64,000 nucleotides of DNA from Bacteroidales bacterium (GCA_910574205.1 CAJSYJ010000003.1:124001-188000), one strand, 5' to 3'; positions 18,401-27,833 are shown, numbered from the stretch's first letter. Numbers and translations: made by a program. Notes: generated by a model not told the origin, from the sequence alone.

Positions 18401-18942
18401 ATCTCGTGCGAGGTGCGGAATCCGTCGAAGAAGTGTACGAACGGAACGCGCGCACGCAATGCGACGATATGCGCCACGCCGGCAAGGTCCATGACCTCCT
18501 GCACCGACGAGGTGGCCAGCATGGCGAAGCCGGTCTGACGCACGGCCATGACATCCTGATGATCGCCGAAGATCGACAGAGACTGTGCCGCCAGCGCACG
18601 CGCCGAAACGTGGAACACGCCGGGCAGCAGCTCGCCCGAAATCTTGTACATGTTGGGAACCATCAGCAGCAGACCCTGCGACGCGGTAAAGGTCGAGGTC
18701 AAAGCACCGCTCTGCAACGAGCCGTGCACGGCGCCCGCGGCACCCGCCTCCGACTGCATCTCGACGACCTTGACCGTATCGCCGAAAATATTCTTGCGCC
18801 CCTGCGCCGACCACTCGTCGACCAGCTCGGCCATTGTCGACGAAGGCGTGATGGGATATATGGCCGCTACCTCCGAGAACATATAAGCTATATGAGCCGC
18901 AGCATAGTTGCCGTCACATGTAATAAACTTCTTTTCTGCCAT
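15424..18942 (-). CDS. nifJ: Pyruvate:ferredoxin (flavodoxin) oxidoreductase
   Basis: The 1172-residue single-chain enzyme has the usual length and domain order. Domain I has YPITPSSTMAE near residue 30. Then come the PFOR gamma-type and beta-type domains and a two-cluster ferredoxin domain with CIQCNQCAYVCPHAAI and CTGCNNCVDVCPAK. The TPP-binding part has ACAGCGETPYIK and GDGWGYDIGFGGVDHVL, then NILIVDTEVYSNTGGQ. It oxidises pyruvate with CoA to acetyl-CoA and CO2 and reduces ferredoxin or flavodoxin in the cytoplasm. It is monocistronic. The stop codon is contributed by the end of the adjoining MITE-like element. Confidence 0.97.
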   Translation of the reverse strand: MAEKKFITCDGNYAAAHIAYMFSEVAAIYPITPSSTMAELVDEWSAQGRKNIFGDTVKVVEMQSEAGAAGAVHGSLQSGALTSTFTASQGLLLMVPNMYKISGELLPGVFHVSARALAAQSLSIFGDHQDVMAVRQTGFAMLATSSVQEVMDLAGVAHIVALRARVPFVHFFDGFRTSHEIQKIELIDEASLTAMFDRDALKAFRERALNPEHPVTRGTAQNPDIYFQTREASNKFYDAVPDMVAETMAEISRITGRTYKPFTYYGAEDAEHIIIAMGSVTETIKECVDYLTAQGRKVGVITVHLYRPFSAKYLLEVLPASVKRICVLDRTKEPGANGEPLLLDVKDVFYESDNRPMIIGGRYGLSSKDTTPAQMLAVYDNLAAAEPKNHFTVGIVDDVTMHSIPVGAEVSMAKSGTFEALFFGLGSDGTVGANKNSIKIIGGSTDKYCQAYFSYDSKKSGGYTSSHLRFGDNPITSPYLVTTPDFVACHVPSYVDKYDVLKGLKKGGSFLLNSVNDAATTCASLPDHMKSYMARNDIKFYIINATKIAADLGLGSRTNTIMQSAFFKIADIIPFDKAVEQMKHAIYKSYGKKGEDIVNMNYAAVDAGGNAVERVEVPAQWASIEVREAAHEIDSHVPAFVREVCEPIDALKGDSLPVSAFNGREDGTWDNGTAAYEKRGIAVNVPEWQIENCIQCNQCAYVCPHAAIRPFLATEEQAAATGVEWKQGLGETKAYKFRIQVSPLDCTGCNNCVDVCPAKQKALVMKPLSTQQAQIANWKTVTETVGYNEVVDKTKSVKNLQFAQPLFEFSGACAGCGETPYIKAITQLFGDKMMVANATGCTSIYSGSAPSTPYCTNAEGRGPAWANSLFEDNAEFGLGMHVGVEKLRDRIEEYMQKAIAECTKCSDELKGTMKEWIAARGSSSASAEVTRRLVPMMEACGCDYCRKILEMKDWLVKKSQWIIGGDGWGYDIGFGGVDHVLASGEDVNILIVDTEVYSNTGGQSSKATPVGAVAKFASAGKRIRKKDIGAIAMTYGYVYVAQVSIGASQTQLFNVLKEAEAYPGPSLIIAYAPCINHGIKGGMTRTQTVGKQAVECGYWHLWHYNPALEAEGKNPFMLDSKEPDWTKFRDFLMKEVRYTSLQKAFPAEAEELFQAAEDNAKWRYNSYVQRTK

Positions 18943-19019
18943 TTCGTATAAGTTTTATGTACTGAATTTTCCTAACCGATACGCTCCGCAACACTCCGGA
19001 GCGTCTGCAAAAACCGTTG

Positions 19020-19027
19020 CAAAGGTA
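19020..19027 (-). promoter_or_regulatory. -7 promoter element of nifJ
   Basis: TACCTTTG on the minus strand, about 80 bp before the nifJ ATG. The leader contains a small hairpin, ACGCTCC/GGAGCGT (18981-18987 and 18998-19004). No clear -33 element. Confidence 0.5.
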
Positions 19028-19590
19028 TTTATTTCTATCGAAAATTCATAGTAATTGCAGTGTTAATATTCTAACATCGCACGCCGGGCATCGCAGCTGC
19101 CGCGCAAGCTCTTTCGAACGGATCGTATAACATTGTATTTCAAACTGTTTTACACCGGCAGACAGAGATGTTTCATTTCGAAACCGGCAATGATTTCGAT
19201 ATTATCGAAGCTATTGAAACCGCTTCGGAAAGGTCGCAGCAAAGGCTTCGCAAACGGATGATCCGAAAGATGAACATGCCGCATATCCACCGTTGAGCCG
19301 AATGACCGAAAGGCTCAATTCTCATGCTGCCGTCAGGATCAAAAACCGCCGGAAACGACGCGTGCGAGCCAACTGAGGGCGACTGTTGTCTTAGGTGTAA
19401 CATCTGGGCAGCTGATAAGGCACTATACAAATCGGCACTTGATCGGCGATTGCAGCCAGCCTCGGCGCAAACCGCAGCTTTCATTGCAATACACACTCGG
19501 GTCGTCCGCATTATACAGCCTTATATGTATCACACATGATACGCACAAGATGAAGATATGTTCTTTTCTTTGAGTTAAAAATTTTTCCCT
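19028..19590. other. Gene-free spacer between nifJ and the XRE regulator
   Basis: No supported gene. One minus-strand frame of 112 codons (19173-19511) opens here but has no signal, domain or neighbour logic. TTTCTTTG just upstream of the XRE start may be its -7 element. Confidence 0.45.
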
Positions 19591-19815
19591 ATGGATATGG
19601 ATTACAAGATCCAGATTCTGTTGATCGCACGCAGGATCAAAGAGTTACGCAAACAGCAAGGCCTTACCGTACAGGAATTGGCGTATCGTTGCGACATCGA
19701 AAGGTCGAATATGAGCCGAATCGAAGCCGGACGCACCAACCTGACTATCAAGACGATGTGCCTAATTTGCAACGCTCTGCACATAACTCTCAAAGAATTG
19801 GTATCCGCCACCTGA
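19591..19815 (+). CDS. Small XRE-family helix-turn-helix regulator
   Basis: The 74-residue product is essentially one HTH_3 domain: IARRIKELRKQQGLTVQELA, then CDIERSNMSRIEAGRTNLTI and NALHITLKELV. The second and third helices and the conserved R-x-E-x-G-x-x-N/x-P turn are all visible. It is likely a dimeric DNA-binding protein. It is convergent with the nucleoside locus and separated from it by that operon's terminator, so no target can be inferred. The start MDMDYKI has an in-frame alternative at the second Met. Confidence 0.85.
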   Translation: MDMDYKIQILLIARRIKELRKQQGLTVQELAYRCDIERSNMSRIEAGRTNLTIKTMCLICNALHITLKELVSAT

Positions 19816-19852
19816 CAGTCAAGCATTCAATATCTCGCAGAGGAAATGCCGC

Positions 19853-19882
19853 AAAAAAATATGCTCCGCCTCGGCGGAGCAT
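19853..19882 (-). terminator. Terminator of the nucleoside/ribose operon
   Basis: ATGCTCCGCC/GGCGGAGCAT forms a 10-bp stem, and the minus strand continues into a run of seven T. It starts 26 bp after the last gene of the operon. Confidence 0.85.
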
Positions 19883-19907
19883 ATCATGAACATAGTTATA
19901 CGGCGCG

Positions 19908-21278
19908 CTACCGGGCGCGCGTATAGCGGAAGATGTTGGCGCGGCGCTTGTCGCCGTCGGCTTCGGAACGCGATGCGAAGCCCAGATACAACGCATCGCC
20001 GTGCACCTTGATGCCCTCGGCCTCCATATATCCCGACTCGGTAATGCCGCTGGCCGAAAGCGATTCGCGATCGGATGCTATCGCCACCTCCGTGCGCGGC
20101 TCGATGATGTTGCCCTCGAAGTCGAATACGGTAAAATATGCCGCCGAGCCCTCTTTCACGGTGCCCTCTCCCTCGAAGTAGTATATCTTGCCGCTGTCGA
20201 CGTCGAAGCCCTGCCATGCGTATGAGGATATGTCCGTCGAATGGTCCTCGCCGCTCTTGGGTATGCCGAAGCGCCCCAGCGGCGTGAGTTTCGTAAGGTC
20301 GCGTACATACGCCTTCGGAGAGTTGGTCGACGCCGGATCGGTACTCGTGCCCCCGCCCCAGTTGCGCGAGGGCAGCGTGACATAGCTGCGCGGCAACGCC
20401 ATGGCCTCGCTCAGACGATACATGACGAACATGCGCTGCGACGAACCGGGATAGTTTATCGCAAGCACGTCGCCCGCCGCATCTATGGCCGGATGCAGCT
20501 CGCAGATGCCGCCCAGATAGAACAGGTCGCCGCACTGCTCGGGCAGAGCCGTCGCCCCGTCGACGAACTCGGTGCGCGTTACGACGCTGTTGCTCCAATA
20601 GTCGTTCGACGAGTTGCGCGAGCCGTAGGTGCCCGTCCAGACATAGCGTTTTCCGTCGGCCGACCGTTCGACGGCCATGTTGGTGCCGTGACCCGAATAG
20701 CGGAATATCATCCGCTCCGCGGGCGACTCGCCGCGCCGGGCGTGCATGACGTAGAGATCGTGCTTGTCCGAGCCGCCGAGCTGCATATACCAGATGCTGC
20801 CGTCGCTGTCGATATCGAAGCCCTGCATGACGGTATTGCGCACCAGATATACCCCTTTGGAGTAGATGTTATCGGCATCGAACTCCCCCACTCCGGTGGT
20901 CGAGACGCCCGCCGGGGTAACCGAGACACCGATCGAGGCCGAAAGATCGCCGAGCGTAGCCCTGACGACGGTCTCCCCCTGGCCGACGGCCTCGATACGG
21001 CCGTTATCGACGACAGCCACGGCAGCATCGGCGGACGAGAATTTCAAGTCGTAGCCGACGGCCGAGACCTCCCGGCCGTCGGCAAGCGTAATGACGAGCT
21101 CGACGGGATGCGACGAGAGAGGCGTATACGGCACAGCGCCTGCGGCCGAACGCAGCGATACCTCCTCCGAAGCGAACGCTATCGCCACCGGAGCATCGGC
21201 CGTCTGCTGCGGCTCGGCCGGCGCGCCGGCGCACGACGAAAGGCTGCCGGCCAATAAGATCATACAAGTGATTTTCAT
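19908..21278 (-). CDS. Lipoprotein with Ig-like domain and propeller-like region
   Basis: The 456-residue lipoprotein has the signal MKITCMILLAGSLSSC. A bacterial Ig-like (BIG_2-type) domain follows over roughly residues 35-120 (VVDNGRIEAVGQGETVVRAT). The rest has repeating strands such as MQGFDIDSDGSIWYMQLG, WQGFDVDSGKIYYFEG and YMEAEGIKVHGDALYLGF. They recall the helveticin-J/teichoic-acid-type beta-propeller proteins that other bacteria secrete (pattern recognition, not a search). It is the last gene of the operon, 14 bp after the phosphoesterase. Its place in the locus suggests a surface binding role, perhaps for nucleic-acid-derived substrate, but this is speculative. Confidence 0.7.
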   Translation of the reverse strand: MKITCMILLAGSLSSCAGAPAEPQQTADAPVAIAFASEEVSLRSAAGAVPYTPLSSHPVELVITLADGREVSAVGYDLKFSSADAAVAVVDNGRIEAVGQGETVVRATLGDLSASIGVSVTPAGVSTTGVGEFDADNIYSKGVYLVRNTVMQGFDIDSDGSIWYMQLGGSDKHDLYVMHARRGESPAERMIFRYSGHGTNMAVERSADGKRYVWTGTYGSRNSSNDYWSNSVVTRTEFVDGATALPEQCGDLFYLGGICELHPAIDAAGDVLAINYPGSSQRMFVMYRLSEAMALPRSYVTLPSRNWGGGTSTDPASTNSPKAYVRDLTKLTPLGRFGIPKSGEDHSTDISSYAWQGFDVDSGKIYYFEGEGTVKEGSAAYFTVFDFEGNIIEPRTEVAIASDRESLSASGITESGYMEAEGIKVHGDALYLGFASRSEADGDKRRANIFRYTRAR

Positions 21279-21292
21279 GACATATACTCTGT

Positions 21293-23218
21293 TTAGCGCA
21301 TCTCGACCGAGAAGCTCTTGGGACGCTCCATGACCTGCGTTGAGCTATGACCGAACAGGTCGGTAACCTCTATGGTCACGGTCGATGTAGCGCTCGAAGC
21401 ACGGAATTTCCACATGTGGTTGTTGTAGCATGTAAAGAAGGCCGACGTCTTGCCCGTATATGCGATCTTGTGCATCGGGTCGCGGCCGCGCACCTGCACG
21501 CCCTGCAACTCGCGCCCCTGCTCGGTAACGCGTATCGTCCAGCCCGGCTCCCAGTCCCAGATATTGACCAGAATATCGTTCTGCCCGTAGCAGTCCTCCA
21601 CGCCGTCGGCCGTCGGCGTCATGCCGAAGTCGGGCGAGGCGGCCGCAATAGTCGGATTGCGCAGCACTTCGTTCATGTCGTAGGCGCGGAACATATAGTC
21701 GCGGTCGCGGCCTATGCCCTTGTAGTGCCACTCGACGTTACGGCCGTCGAATGCGAAGACCTCGTAGCCGCCCGGCGAGCCGTCGCGGCATACGTTCACA
21801 TCATAGCCGGCGTCATGATACGTACCAGTCCACCACCACGTGCCGCTGGTGGCCGCGACGTTGATCTCGTGTATGCCGGAATTGGCATGCAGGATACGCT
21901 GGTTGATGTGCGAGTGTCCCGATATGACATATACGTCGTCGAACCCGCTCAGACGGCTCATAAGCTCGTAGGCGCCCGTCATGCCGATCGTATGGTCTAT
22001 CGCCCCGTTCTTCTTGCAGCCGCGGAACAGGTTGGCGTGCATGACTACGACCAGCGGCGCCGACTTGTCGTCCACCAGCGCGAGATCGCGTTCGAGCCAT
22101 GCCAGCTGAGCGGGATCGACGGCCTCTGTATAGTCCAATTTGCCGATCGAGCCCTGCGAGCCGCCGGTATTGCGATATATGATGTTGTCGAGCACGACGA
22201 AGTGCGCCGCTCCGATATTGAACGAGTAGTAGGTCGGGCCTATCGTCTCGCGGAACAGCTGAGAGGAGAGCCAGTCGTCGGCATGGTATGGGTCGTTGTC
22301 GTGGTTGCCCATAGCATGGAATATAGGCACCGGATAGCCGTTGCGAGAGAGCTCCTCGCGATAGTCCGTCAGGTCGTAGTTGCGCGGATACCAGTATTCG
22401 TCCCAGCTCATGTCGCCCATGCAGACCGAGTATACCGGACAGTCGGCCGCAACCGCCACACCGCGGACATCGGCGAAGAAACCGTTCTCCCAGCGGAACT
22501 GCGCCAGATCCTTGCTCTGACGATTGGCGACATGGTGGTCGGTCGAGGCGATGAGCATGAACCGCGAGTTGTCGACGGCAGAGAGCGTGAAGTCGTGCTG
22601 CTCGTGTCTGTCGACCGAGGCCGAGAGCCGGCGAAAGAAATGCGGGATCATATACGACGAACACTCGACCTCGTAGCCCGACGGGATCGAGATGAACAGA
22701 TGTCCGCAGCGCTTATCGGACTGCATCGAATAACGTCCGTCGGCGTCGGTCAGAACGCACAGATCGCCGTCCGAGACGACGACACCCTCAACAGGCCGCC
22801 CCTCGGTATCGCATACGCGTCCCGAAAGGTTGTCGCCCTGCTCTTGTCCGCCCACAACGACGCTTAACGTGGCCTGACATGCGGCGTATGTCGCGATGAT
22901 CTCGGCCGAGCCGGCACCCACGGCCTCGACCATACCATCGACCACACGCGCCACGCGCTCGCTCGACGTATGCCAGACGACATCGGCAGCGGCTATGGCA
23001 CGGCTGCCGCCGCATTCGAGATCGGCCGTAACGCTCAGCTGCACCTTCCGCCCGGGGGTCATGCGTATAAGGTCATCGCCGTCGATCGAGATCGACACGA
23101 CCCCGTCCTCGGGCTTCGGTGCGGGCGGGTCGGCCTCGGACGAGCCGCATGCCGCAGCCATGCCGAGCATCATGGCCAGCACCGTAAACAAGGAGAATAT
23201 CTTTCCGAAAATATTCAT
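21293..23218 (-). CDS. Calcineurin-like metallophosphoesterase lipoprotein
   Basis: The 641-residue protein has a lipoprotein-type signal (MLGMAAACGSS). An Ig-like domain with VDGMVEAVGAGSAEIIATY follows, then a short carboxypeptidase-regulatory-like domain (LSGRVCDTEGRPVEGVVVSD). The phosphoesterase carries all metal motifs in order: STDHHVAN, CMGDMSWDEY, HAMGNHDND, VVMHANLF and VISGHSHINQ. A further beta-rich C-terminal domain of about 150 residues is typical of Bacteroidales members. It probably removes phosphate from an organic phosphate outside the cytoplasm. In this locus, nucleotides or ribose phosphates are the natural guess. A stem-loop separates it from the upstream gene. Confidence 0.88.
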   Translation of the reverse strand: MNIFGKIFSLFTVLAMMLGMAAACGSSEADPPAPKPEDGVVSISIDGDDLIRMTPGRKVQLSVTADLECGGSRAIAAADVVWHTSSERVARVVDGMVEAVGAGSAEIIATYAACQATLSVVVGGQEQGDNLSGRVCDTEGRPVEGVVVSDGDLCVLTDADGRYSMQSDKRCGHLFISIPSGYEVECSSYMIPHFFRRLSASVDRHEQHDFTLSAVDNSRFMLIASTDHHVANRQSKDLAQFRWENGFFADVRGVAVAADCPVYSVCMGDMSWDEYWYPRNYDLTDYREELSRNGYPVPIFHAMGNHDNDPYHADDWLSSQLFRETIGPTYYSFNIGAAHFVVLDNIIYRNTGGSQGSIGKLDYTEAVDPAQLAWLERDLALVDDKSAPLVVVMHANLFRGCKKNGAIDHTIGMTGAYELMSRLSGFDDVYVISGHSHINQRILHANSGIHEINVAATSGTWWWTGTYHDAGYDVNVCRDGSPGGYEVFAFDGRNVEWHYKGIGRDRDYMFRAYDMNEVLRNPTIAAASPDFGMTPTADGVEDCYGQNDILVNIWDWEPGWTIRVTEQGRELQGVQVRGRDPMHKIAYTGKTSAFFTCYNNHMWKFRASSATSTVTIEVTDLFGHSSTQVMERPKSFSVEMR

Positions 23219-23231
23219 ATCGCAGAAAATG

Positions 23232-23273
23232 AAAAGGGCTCTCCGGCCGCACTGTTGCAGCCGGAGAGTGCCC
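23232..23273 (-). terminator. Intra-operon stem-loop, possible partial terminator
   Basis: CTCTCCGGC/GCCGGAGAG (9 bp), extended by GGG/CCC across a small bulge, followed on the minus strand by CTTTTC. It lies between the fimbrillin-like gene and the phosphoesterase gene. It could reduce expression of the last two genes relative to susCD. Confidence 0.65.
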
Positions 23274-23288
23274 GTCGGTTATTAGTTA

Positions 23289-25961
23289 TTACAATACCAC
23301 ACGTATGTTGTCGATGAAGAATCGTCCGTATCCGCCCGGATAAGCGGCCGCCTGCGCAGGACCTATCTTGATCTTGGTCTGTGCGGTGCAACCCGTTATG
23401 TCGAGCGTATTGGTGGTCCAGTCCGAAGTCGAGCCGCACGATACGTTCTTCGCGGTCTGGCCGTCGGCGAAAGCGCCTCCGCCCTCGACGATGACCGTAA
23501 GCTCGGTGCACGAAACCGCATTGTAGCGCGCAGCATCGAATTTCAGCTCGACGCTCTGACCCGCAGCACGCTCCCCGAGCTCGGGCGTACGTATCCACAC
23601 CTGCTTGTTCTCGGCCTCGTCGCCGTACCATGTCGTCGAACCGGTGCCCAGCTGCATATAGCCTCTCACGCCGTACATCAGCAGACCGTGCCAGCCGTCC
23701 ATCTCGCACTCGAAGCGGAAGAACTTGCCGTCGCTCAGCGCGCCGTCGTTGGTAATGTCGTTACCCGTGTAGAAGCCCTGCGACTGACGGAACGACGCCT
23801 CCATGTTGTTGCCTATGCGGAAGGTGTTGTTGGTATACCAGCCCTCGTCGCCGCTCTTGAACGTGGCGCCCTGCTCCTCGCGGTACTCCACCTCGCGGAT
23901 GTTCATCAGAGGATCGTGCATGACGGCGAAGCCGCCCATAGTACCCTCCTTGTCGGAATAGGCCGAACCGCCGACCGAGAAAGCCGAGCACCAGTTGAGC
24001 ATGCGGTGTCCCAGCTTTATCGAGCCTATGCAGTCGGTGCCGGCGATGAAGTGGTCGAAGTTGACGTTGAGAAGCTCGTTGGCGCCCGACTCGTAGAACG
24101 ACTTCTTGCCGCCCACCTGTCCGTCGGCCTCCAACGCCACCCAACGCTCGTTGAGATACTGCGGTATGCCGCGCACGATGATCTCGAAGATCTGGTGCTT
24201 CTCGTCGGCGCGGTAGATCTCGAAGTCGGTGCATGCAGAAAGATTGCCGCCGGCGACGCACATGTGGGGCACTACGGCGCGCATCTGCGCCTCGGTCATG
24301 CGGCTGCCCGCCGCAGGGCGGCAGATCAGATATGCCGTCGTAGGCGTCTGGCGATATATCTCCACAACCGACGGAGCATGGTTCTCCTCTATGGCATCGG
24401 GATCGCCCAGAATGTCGAACGACAGATTGTCGAGCAGAAGGGTCTGCTTGAAGCGCGGAGTGACGCGGAACGAGACGAAGTCGTCGTCGTAAGTCGAGAG
24501 GTCGACGCGCTGCGTGGTGTAGCGGAACACCTGATTGTCGGTCTGGCAGTCGCCGCTGATATCGACCCACGTATCGCCGAAATCGGGAGTATACTCCACC
24601 TTGATCCAGCGCTCGAACAGCGACGGGTCGTCGCCGTTCTTCTCGATAAGCGATGCGTAGGTATTGTAGGCAACGTCGAAGCTCATCGTGACGGCCTCGG
24701 TAGCAGCGCCTACATTGACGTTGCAGACATAGAACGTGAGATCGTCGTTGATATGCGCCGAGGGATGAGCCTCGTTATAGTCGTAGATGGCCGAGTATGA
24801 CGCCAGCGAGCCGTCGTTGGCACCCAAGCCACCGTTGTTGGCGTTGCCGAAGTAGAGGAAGCCGTCGTTCTCGTTCTCCGTTTCGAAGCGCGTGCCGTGC
24901 TGCATGTCGACGCGCAGACCCGCCCAGTATGCCACCGACGACGAGCCCTTGCCCGTGGGCATGAAGCCGTTGTAGTAGTTGACCAGCTGGCGCTGCTTGG
25001 TGTTCTTGACGATGAGCGCACCGTCGACCGGCGTGCCGAAGGTCTCGTTGAAGATATTGATCGTCTGGTCGAGCGTATCGAACGCCAGTCGGATATGCTT
25101 GTATATCTTGCCGCCGTTGTCGGTATCGGTCGACGACAGTGCCTCCTCCAAGGCTACGGTACGGATACGCACCGCTCCGTCGTCCATAGTAAATGTAAAC
25201 TTCAAACCCTCGCCGGCAGCGATCTCGAACTCGCCCACGGGCAGCTTTATCGTCGAGCGGCCGCTGAGGGTCATATAGTCGTTGTTACCGGTGCGGAAAT
25301 CTACCGTCAGGCGCTTGCCCTCCGACTCGGCCGATACGATCTCGCCCGTGGCCGAAACCTTCGCCTCGAAGCCGAAGCCGCCCGTCATATCGTTCTGAGA
25401 TACGGGCTCGACGACCATGCCGGCGAGTTTGAGTCCGCTGCCCGGAACGGCGAGTTCGAGGCAGGGGGTTACGGGCTTGAACGTAAGGTCGACGCTCTCG
25501 GGGTCGGTTGCGCCGTCGTACTCGACCTCGGCGCTCGCCACCATTACGACCGAAGCCGTATTGCGGCCGTCGACTATATGCTGCTCGGCCGGAACGGCCA
25601 CGGCGAAGCTGCCGTCGTCATTGCGGTCGACGTAGGGCGCCACGGCCACGAACGAGACCTTGCCGGCGGCACCCCACACGGGAGCCGTCGTACCCGACAG
25701 CTTGGTCCTCACGCCTGCGGCATCGGCCGTAAAGCGCGACCACTCCATGACATCGCCGCCGAGTCCGATCTGCTCGCCGGCCTCGAATTTCATCATGCCC
25801 TCGTCGGGCATGGCGCGCGTACCCATGTCGACCAGCGCATAGTCCGAGCTGGATATCATACCGTTGAACACGGTTCTGCTTACCGGGTCGATGCCCGGCT
25901 CGTCGTCCTTGCAGCCGACCATGACGGCGGCCGCAAGCAACGGGAAAACAAGTCTTTTCAT
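23289..25961 (-). CDS. Fimbrillin-like modular surface lipoprotein of the nucleoside locus
   Basis: The 890-residue lipoprotein has the signal MKRLVFPLLAAAVMVGC. Residues ~45-330 resemble a fimbrillin/Mfa-like domain (GAAGKVSFVAVAPYVDRND, then LTFKPVTPCLELAVPGSGL). Two regions of jelly-roll character follow, the first around FDVAYNTYASLIEK and LLLDNLSFDILGD, the second ending GRFFIDNIRVVL. It directly follows susD, the usual position of the surface glycan-binding protein in a PUL, so ligand capture at the cell surface is the likely role. No catalytic motif was seen. Confidence 0.7.
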   Translation of the reverse strand: MKRLVFPLLAAAVMVGCKDDEPGIDPVSRTVFNGMISSSDYALVDMGTRAMPDEGMMKFEAGEQIGLGGDVMEWSRFTADAAGVRTKLSGTTAPVWGAAGKVSFVAVAPYVDRNDDGSFAVAVPAEQHIVDGRNTASVVMVASAEVEYDGATDPESVDLTFKPVTPCLELAVPGSGLKLAGMVVEPVSQNDMTGGFGFEAKVSATGEIVSAESEGKRLTVDFRTGNNDYMTLSGRSTIKLPVGEFEIAAGEGLKFTFTMDDGAVRIRTVALEEALSSTDTDNGGKIYKHIRLAFDTLDQTINIFNETFGTPVDGALIVKNTKQRQLVNYYNGFMPTGKGSSSVAYWAGLRVDMQHGTRFETENENDGFLYFGNANNGGLGANDGSLASYSAIYDYNEAHPSAHINDDLTFYVCNVNVGAATEAVTMSFDVAYNTYASLIEKNGDDPSLFERWIKVEYTPDFGDTWVDISGDCQTDNQVFRYTTQRVDLSTYDDDFVSFRVTPRFKQTLLLDNLSFDILGDPDAIEENHAPSVVEIYRQTPTTAYLICRPAAGSRMTEAQMRAVVPHMCVAGGNLSACTDFEIYRADEKHQIFEIIVRGIPQYLNERWVALEADGQVGGKKSFYESGANELLNVNFDHFIAGTDCIGSIKLGHRMLNWCSAFSVGGSAYSDKEGTMGGFAVMHDPLMNIREVEYREEQGATFKSGDEGWYTNNTFRIGNNMEASFRQSQGFYTGNDITNDGALSDGKFFRFECEMDGWHGLLMYGVRGYMQLGTGSTTWYGDEAENKQVWIRTPELGERAAGQSVELKFDAARYNAVSCTELTVIVEGGGAFADGQTAKNVSCGSTSDWTTNTLDITGCTAQTKIKIGPAQAAAYPGGYGRFFIDNIRVVL

Positions 25962-26021
25962 AAATCCGAAATTTTGTGCGTTTTATTTAGGTTATTCGTT
26001 TCTGCTGCCGCAGGTCGGCTG

Positions 26022-27833
26022 TCACTCCTCCCAGCCGGGGTTTTGGCGCAGCGCCCGGTTGACCTGTATCGCATCGTAGGGTATCGGATGCAGATACATC
26101 CTGTCGCTCCACACGCGTCCGGTGGTCGAGCCGTCGGCGGCACCGTAGGGGTTGTATACCAGCATGTCCTGCTTGTTTATCATCAGCGTCGGGTTATCTT
26201 TGAGCACCAGATAGGTCGTGCCGCGCTCGGTGCCCGCCTTCTTCTGCACCACGCAGACATAAACACCCTCGCGCAACTGCTGAGGCACGCCCAGCGGCGC
26301 GTAGATACCCTGCCACTCGCGCTCGATAAGATGTCCCAGATGCCAGCGCATAAGGTCCTCGTAACGCGTATTCTCCATGAACATCTCGCAACCCCTCTCG
26401 CGGCGTATCTCCAACAGAACCGGATCGGTTACCGAGTCGTCGAAGTACGACACAAGATAGGGATCGGCCGACGAGGGGTACGACACGTCCTCGATGCCGG
26501 CACGGCTGCGCAGCACGGCGACGGTCCGGATCCAGTCGTCTTCGGTAAACTCGCCCAGCTCGGCCTTGGCCTCTGCATAGGCCAGCAGCACCTCGGCGTA
26601 GCGCATTATGGGAATGGAGTTGAAGCTGCGCGCGCTCGACTCGTAGTAGTCGTTGTCCATGTTCCACTTTATGACCTGATATCCGGTACGCGTGATCGCG
26701 AAATTGGGCGAATAGTAGTCCAGGACGTTGTTCTGCGTCTTGCGGTACGACGGGGTTACGATCGTCTGCTGCAAGCGCAGGTCGCGGTCGGCAAGCTCGT
26801 CGACGAACGAGTTGCGCGCATACCCCGCCGCGTCGGTATAACGCGAGCCGTCGAGTTTGAGGTAGGTATTGAGGAACTGCTTGGTCATCGACCAGCAGTT
26901 GCCGTAGGTCGACGACGAGAATTTCCACGTGATATCGTTCAGAATAGACTTCTCGGAGCTGTACTCGCGCGCCCACAATATCTCGCGGTAGTCGACCGTC
27001 TCCGAGTTGAACAGAGCGCGGTACTGCGTCGAGCGGTTGGCCGTCGCATCGACGATCTGGTATCTGCCCGACTCCATGATCCGGGATGCGGCATCTACCG
27101 CCGCGCGCAGATAATCCTCGCCCGTACCCCACTGATCGTTCCATGCGGCGAGGGTCTCGGGATTTACATCGTGGTACTTGCGGTAGGTGCCCTCCCACAG
27201 ACATACGCGCGCCTTGAAGGCCAGAGCTATGTAGCGGTTTATAACGCCGGCATTGACATAGGCGTCGGTATCGAAGCAGTGTTCGCAGGCGTAATCCAGA
27301 TCTTCGAGTATCTTGCTCATTACCAGCTCGCGCTCGTCGCGCGCCCTGTACAGTGCGACCATATCCTCGGCGTCGATCGGCTCGCCGTACCACGGCACGC
27401 CGCCGAAGGTCTTGACCTTGGCCCAGTAGAACCATGCGCGCCAGAAGCGTCCGACACCCTCGTAGTGGTCGAGCGTCGCCTCCGACACGCCCGAAACTTC
27501 GCGCATGTGGGAGAGGAAATAGTTGATGTTGTAGAGCATATTCCAGTCCGATATGCCCCAGCCGGTCTGGTTGGTCGCATTGTAGCTGTCGAGGTAGTAG
27601 CTCGACAGATTGGTGCGTGCTACATACTCGGCGTTCTGGTCGCCGTAGGTAAGTGTCGTCGCGGCCGAGGTGTACTTTACCAGAAAGCCGTTGGCATAGT
27701 TCAGCAGACTCTTCTCGTCGACGAAGTACTTGCCGGCATCGACCTTGTTTATCATGTCCCGATCGAGAAAATCTTCGCACGAGCAGAACAGCATCGTCGC
27801 CAGAGCGGGAATCAGGTATATGGATTTTTTCAT
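26022..27833 (-). CDS. SusD/RagB-family outer-membrane nutrient-binding lipoprotein
   Basis: The 603-residue protein has the signal MKKSIYLIPALATMLFCSC, then EDFLDRDMINKVDAGKYF, the conserved SusD N-terminus. TPR-like helices and the typical C-terminal RagB segment follow (RERGCEMFMENTRYEDLMRW and LHPIPYDAIQVNRALRQNPG). SusD proteins form the lid over SusC and select the substrate. It lies 13 bp downstream of susC. The rest of the operon points to nucleosides, nucleotides or ribose as ligand. Confidence 0.96.
   Translation of the reverse strand: MKKSIYLIPALATMLFCSCEDFLDRDMINKVDAGKYFVDEKSLLNYANGFLVKYTSAATTLTYGDQNAEYVARTNLSSYYLDSYNATNQTGWGISDWNMLYNINYFLSHMREVSGVSEATLDHYEGVGRFWRAWFYWAKVKTFGGVPWYGEPIDAEDMVALYRARDERELVMSKILEDLDYACEHCFDTDAYVNAGVINRYIALAFKARVCLWEGTYRKYHDVNPETLAAWNDQWGTGEDYLRAAVDAASRIMESGRYQIVDATANRSTQYRALFNSETVDYREILWAREYSSEKSILNDITWKFSSSTYGNCWSMTKQFLNTYLKLDGSRYTDAAGYARNSFVDELADRDLRLQQTIVTPSYRKTQNNVLDYYSPNFAITRTGYQVIKWNMDNDYYESSARSFNSIPIMRYAEVLLAYAEAKAELGEFTEDDWIRTVAVLRSRAGIEDVSYPSSADPYLVSYFDDSVTDPVLLEIRRERGCEMFMENTRYEDLMRWHLGHLIEREWQGIYAPLGVPQQLREGVYVCVVQKKAGTERGTTYLVLKDNPTLMINKQDMLVYNPYGAADGSTTGRVWSDRMYLHPIPYDAIQVNRALRQNPGWEE

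Noticed and set aside
19173-19511. 112-residue minus-strand protein upstream of the XRE gene
   Set aside because: Composition is unlike the neighbours, there is no start context or domain, and the region is ordinary spacer.
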